A DNA stretch of 8,000 bases from AV133 sp035567015 (GTDB lineage: Bacteria > Verrucomicrobiota > Verrucomicrobiia > Chthoniobacterales > UBA10450): contig DATMPQ010000215.1 of NCBI GenBank assembly GCA_035567015.1, positions 1 through 8,000 on the forward strand, read 5' to 3'. Position numbers and translations under genes: made by a program. Under the pieces are notes generated by a model that did no database searches, had not been told where the DNA came from, and saw only the letters and a program-made list of their open reading frames with translations. Below, one piece after another: positions 5,097 through 8,000 of the stretch (its first letter is position 1; each line of letters opens with the position of its first letter).

Positions 5097-7070
5097 TCAT
5101 TGTGCATCCCCTTTTTGGGGTGCCGCAGGAGGAGATGTCGATCTCTGCAAGATCGACAAGACGGCATCGATAACTTCCTGGACGCTCACGGCCTTCATGC
5201 AGCGAAAATCGATCGGACATTCACGCAGGAAGCAGGGGCTGCACTCCACCTGATGTCGCAAAATAGTGTCACTCATGCCGAGTGGCCCGGTGAGTCGCGG
5301 CTCGGTGGAACCAAAGATCGCGACAACCGGCACTCCGAGCAGCGAAGCGAGATGCATCGTGCCGGTGTCATTTGTCAGCAGCAAACGGCAGTCGCGCAGC
5401 TCGTCGATCAACTGGTCGAGAGTGGTTTGGCCGATCCGATTTACGCAGGTGTCGCCCAGCGCGCTCGAAATCTGCTCGCCGATTGTCACGTCTTTCGACG
5501 TGCCGAAAAGAATCCACTGCACGGACGATTGCGCGGTGATCGCTGCTGCGACCTCGGCGAAGCGCTCCGGCAACCATCGTTTGGCCAGGCCGTATTCGGC
5601 GCCGGGACAGAGACCGATCTTAAGCCGGGCTTCCGTCGCGCCGGAAATCAAGGAAAGTCGATTGTTAATCGCCCCAGCGGTTGAAAACAGCCGCTCCTTG
5701 TCTGCTACGCTCGCCCCGAGTTCGCGCGCCATTCGCAAATAACGATCTGCCTGATGTTCGATTGGCCCTGGAATTTCGCGATCAGGCACGATCTGGTTCA
5801 AGAGCCAACTGCGGAAATGCCCGCGATAACCGACCCGTCGAGGAATTCCGCTCAGCCAAGTTTCCAACGCTGTGCGCAATGAATTGGGAAAGAGAATCGC
5901 CGCGTCAAACCTCGACTGCCGCCGAATCGTGCGGACCGCCGCAAGAAGGGACTTATTGGGCAGCGACACAACTTCGTCCGCTTCCGCAACTAACTTCCAC
6001 ATCGAGGCAATCTTCGCCGGCGCGGCGATTGTAATGTGCGCATCTGGACGCCCGGCCTTGATCGCGCGAACCGCCGGCACGCTCATCGCGGCGTCGCCCA
6101 GCCAATTGCCCGCGCGAATGAGGATGCGGAACGGCTGTAAATCTTTAGCCGAAACATTGGAAGGCAGATAGACCCCGCGTTTGTAGCGCGTGAGAAGGAA
6201 ATTAGGCCGCGGAGTTTTCCAGCGATTGTGCACCCAAAACCAGTCTTCCGGCGCACGACAAATTTGTTGCGCGACAATTTCGGTGGCTTTCGCGGTCAAC
6301 GATTCCACTGATTGGTCGGCGGTCTGCAAAGGCTCCGTTACAACCATGCGCCAACGCGCCGTGCCGCTCGTGTAGAGAGCTATGCCAATCAATGTTGCGC
6401 CAGTGCGTTTCGCCAAGAGCGCAGGCAGCGGAGAGGTCGATGCCAGCCGCCCGAAAAACGGAACCCACAACCCATGATCACCGGCATGTTGGTCACTCAG
6501 GATGCCGATGGCGCCGCCGCCGCGAAGGAGTTCGATGGCCTTTTGGAAACCTTCTTTGCGATCGAACATTTCGACCCTGGCGCGGCCGCGCAAACGGCGG
6601 ACGTGTTCATCGATAAAACGGTTACCCAGCTTTTGATAAATCGTACTATTTCTGACGTAGCCGATGAGCCTCGGGAGAAACTGGGCAAACAATTCCCAGT
6701 TGCCGAGATGACTCAAGATGAGCACGACGGGATGGCCGGCGCGCAATTGCCGATGTACCACATCGAGGTTTTCCGTCTCGACCCACGCTTCCATCTTTTC
6801 CGGTCGCACAACACTGAATTTAACGCTGCAGAGGAGGTTCGCGCCCAGGCGCTGAAAATGGCGGCGGACAAGACGGCGCAATTCGCGCGCCGATTTTTCA
6901 TTTCCGAACGCGATCGAAGTATTTCGCAGCGCCAGGCGCCGATATTTTCCGAGAATGATCCAGGCACAAAACCCGGAGACGTTTCCCAGCGCAAAAAGCG
7001 CGCGCAAAGGCAGCGCTGCCAGAAGCACCGTGCCCGCGCGATAGAGGAGATAAATTGAAAAATCGAGCAT
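5097..7070 (-). CDS. Fusion of lipid A acyltransferase (LpxL/HtrB type) and LPS heptosyltransferase II (WaaF type)
   Basis: 657 residues in one uninterrupted frame. Residues 1-290 form an LpxL/HtrB-like lysophospholipid acyltransferase: a hydrophobic N-terminal anchor (about 5-40), the catalytic HxxxxE motif SHLGNWE (His121, Glu126), GGGAIGILSDQHAG (184-197) and the closing W-V-HNRWKTPRP (279-289). After a linker (about 290-312), residues 313-657 are a GT9 heptosyltransferase: RAGNWLGDAAMSVPAVRAI (319-337), CPGAEYGLAKRWLPERF (488-504), LTNDTGTMHLASLLGVPV (565-582) and a cysteine series at 610, 613, 618 and 624 (CSPCFLREC) typical of WaaF. The first half would add a secondary acyl chain to lipid A from acyl-ACP; the second would transfer ADP-heptose to the inner core. 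Both act at the cytoplasmic face of the inner membrane. In most Gram-negatives these are separate genes. It is the first gene of the operon; no Shine-Dalgarno is visible. Confidence 0.92.
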   Translation of the reverse strand: MLDFSIYLLYRAGTVLLAALPLRALFALGNVSGFCAWIILGKYRRLALRNTSIAFGNEKSARELRRLVRRHFQRLGANLLCSVKFSVVRPEKMEAWVETENLDVVHRQLRAGHPVVLILSHLGNWELFAQFLPRLIGYVRNSTIYQKLGNRFIDEHVRRLRGRARVEMFDRKEGFQKAIELLRGGGAIGILSDQHAGDHGLWVPFFGRLASTSPLPALLAKRTGATLIGIALYTSGTARWRMVVTEPLQTADQSVESLTAKATEIVAQQICRAPEDWFWVHNRWKTPRPNFLLTRYKRGVYLPSNVSAKDLQPFRILIRAGNWLGDAAMSVPAVRAIKAGRPDAHITIAAPAKIASMWKLVAEADEVVSLPNKSLLAAVRTIRRQSRFDAAILFPNSLRTALETWLSGIPRRVGYRGHFRSWLLNQIVPDREIPGPIEHQADRYLRMARELGASVADKERLFSTAGAINNRLSLISGATEARLKIGLCPGAEYGLAKRWLPERFAEVAAAITAQSSVQWILFGTSKDVTIGEQISSALGDTCVNRIGQTTLDQLIDELRDCRLLLTNDTGTMHLASLLGVPVVAIFGSTEPRLTGPLGMSDTILRHQVECSPCFLRECPIDFRCMKAVSVQEVIDAVLSILQRSTSPPAAPQKGDAQ

Positions 7071-7174
7071 GCAGGATCGTTGGGAGTATGGCGCAGCGGC
7101 ATGGCAGCGTAAATTTGCCTGCGCCGCGCTTCAATTAATATACTGTGCGAGTGTTGCAAACCGCTTCAAATCCA
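7071..7174. other. Divergent intergenic region between envelope operon and GT2 gene
   Basis: A 104-bp gap between oppositely directed genes must hold promoters for both. The plus-strand promoter is recognisable (7115-7144). For the minus strand only a weak pair is seen: TTGAAG at 7129-7134 and TACGCT at 7106-7111, 17 bases apart, about 35 bases before the ATG at 7070. The two candidates overlap, so the transcripts could compete for polymerase. Confidence 0.4.
7115..7144 (+). promoter_or_regulatory. Sigma-70-like promoter of the GT2 glycosyltransferase gene
   Basis: TTGCCT (7115-7120) and TATACT (7139-7144) are separated by 18 bases and match the -35 and -10 consensus at four and five of six positions. 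Transcription would begin near 7151, giving a leader of about 24 bases before the ATG at 7175. This supports that ATG over the in-frame GTG codons at 7145 and 7151. Confidence 0.45.
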
Positions 7175-8000
7175 ATGGGTAGCGCGGCCGCGAAGGAAGC
7201 GATTGTCGCTCGTCTCCAGTCTCAGGTGGATCATCTGCAACGAGCGTTGCGTGCGCGCACGTCCGAGCTCGACGAAGCGGACCGGCACATTGCGCGGCTT
7301 GAAGAAAGTTTACTGAAATTGAAGCAGGCCAGGCGCGAACTGCGGGAGCTAAAGCGGGAAAGGCGAGCATTACGCAGCTCTCCGGAGCGGAGGATCGGTC
7401 AGGTCTTGCTCGCGCCTTATCGATTGCCGCAGGGTCTTTTTCGGGAAATCAGAAAGCGCTTCGGACTGCCGCGCTGGCGGTCGCCGGAGCCTTCGAAAAC
7501 TGAATATCAAGCGTGGTTGGATCGGCATCGCGTCTCGCCGGCTCAAGCGCGCAGCATGCGGGAAGAATCACGCATTTTTTCCTACCGGCCTCTCATCAGC
7601 ATCATCACGCCGGTTTTCAACACTCCGGGTGCCTGGCTTAAAGAGGCGATCGATTCCGTCCTCTCCCAAGCTTACGAAAATTGGGAACTGATCCTCGTGA
7701 ATGATGCTTCCACAAATCGCGAGACGCTCGAGGTTTTACGTCCGCAAACCTCACGCGACGCGCGCATCCGTTTGATTCGCCTTGAGAAGAATGGAGGCAT
7801 TTCTGTAGCGTCCAATCGCGGCCTTGCCGAAGCGCAGGGCGAATGGATCGGCCTGCTCGATCATGACGATTTGCTCGAGCCGGATGCGCTTTTCCAAACG
7901 GTGAAATTGCTTCAGACGCATTCCGATGTCGATCTCATCTATTCCGATGAAGATAAGCTTACGGCAGAGGGTTTTACGGATCCCATGCTTAAACCCGATT
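7175..8000 (+). CDS. GT2-family glycosyltransferase with N-terminal coiled coil, 5' part only
   Basis: Open from ATG 7175-7177 to the window end (275 codons seen, no stop). Residues about 8-67 are a long charged coiled coil with heptad-like Leu/Ile spacing (for example ARLEESLLKLKQARRELREL). A linker follows (about 70-138), including EYQAWLDRH (110-118), which often precedes this GT2 type. The GT-A catalytic domain begins at LISIITPVFNTPGAW (140-154), with VNDAST (175-180), NGGISVASNRGLAEAQGEWIGLLDHDD (206-232; metal-binding DHDD at 229-232) and YSDEDK (256-261). Such enzymes transfer nucleotide-activated sugars, often rhamnose-type, in O-antigen or surface polysaccharide assembly. The coiled coil may mediate oligomerisation or docking to a partner (inference). 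It is transcribed divergently from the LPS operon and may start a glycan cluster beyond the window. Further domains may lie downstream. Confidence 0.9.
   Translation, partial: MGSAAAKEAIVARLQSQVDHLQRALRARTSELDEADRHIARLEESLLKLKQARRELRELKRERRALRSSPERRIGQVLLAPYRLPQGLFREIRKRFGLPRWRSPEPSKTEYQAWLDRHRVSPAQARSMREESRIFSYRPLISIITPVFNTPGAWLKEAIDSVLSQAYENWELILVNDASTNRETLEVLRPQTSRDARIRLIRLEKNGGISVASNRGLAEAQGEWIGLLDHDDLLEPDALFQTVKLLQTHSDVDLIYSDEDKLTAEGFTDPMLKPD

Noticed and set aside
4924..5100. Minus-strand frame starting at ATG 5098-5100 with an ATGA overlap to the end of the fusion gene (58 codons)
   Set aside because: The overlap is attractive, but most of the frame is the thioesterase N-terminal region read out of phase (His/Arg/Ser-rich, no motif). 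At most it could aid reinitiation at the thioesterase start.
6312..7058. Long plus-strand open frame (248 codons) opposite the acyltransferase part of the fusion
   Set aside because: It lies wholly antisense to a gene with clear family motifs, and its translation has no recognisable domain; long antisense frames are expected in GC-rich coding DNA.

Overview
The window looks like a piece of a Gram-negative Verrucomicrobiota chromosome, probably a soil lineage. The signs are a tiny basic protein of a kind I associate with that phylum, a redoxin with a C-terminal YGCSVKY motif, lipopolysaccharide (LPS) genes, moderately high GC, and GC-rich hairpin repeats between and inside genes. Shine-Dalgarno sites are mostly absent, so several starts rest on homology or overlap. 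The phylum call comes from remembered sequence patterns, not a search.

Layout. At 1-509 (+) is the end of an AhpC/TSA-type redoxin. A perfect palindrome (542-565) separates it from a convergent minus-strand group: an SDR oxidoreductase (568-1365) joined by an ATGA overlap to an RsuA/RluB-type pseudouridine synthase (1362-2177), whose last ~40 codons run through a multi-hairpin repeat. The 2178-2782 gap holds a confident 51-residue small basic protein (2435-2590, minus) and two weaker small reading frames: 2264-2407 (minus), with a good ribosome-binding site, and 2649-2792 (plus), with one predicted membrane helix.

From 2783 to 7070 lies a compact minus-strand cell-envelope operon. In transcription order it encodes a 657-residue fusion of a lipid A acyltransferase (LpxL/HtrB type) and an LPS heptosyltransferase (WaaF type), a hotdog-fold acyl-CoA thioesterase, and an ArnT/PMT-like GT39 membrane glycosyltransferase. 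The fusion pairs two steps of LPS inner-region assembly. The GT39 protein probably adds a sugar to lipid A or another envelope acceptor. The thioesterase substrate is unknown.

Divergent from this operon, a recognisable sigma-70-like promoter (7115-7144) precedes a plus-strand gene for a coiled-coil GT2 glycosyltransferase (7175 onward, cut by the window edge), probably for O-antigen or another surface glycan. The 7071-8000 region may thus begin a further glycan cluster.

I see no CRISPR array, rRNA, tRNA, transposase or phage gene, and no obviously new multi-gene system. The most interesting points are the acyltransferase-heptosyltransferase fusion, the repeat-encoded tail of the pseudouridine synthase, and the small genes in 2264-2792.
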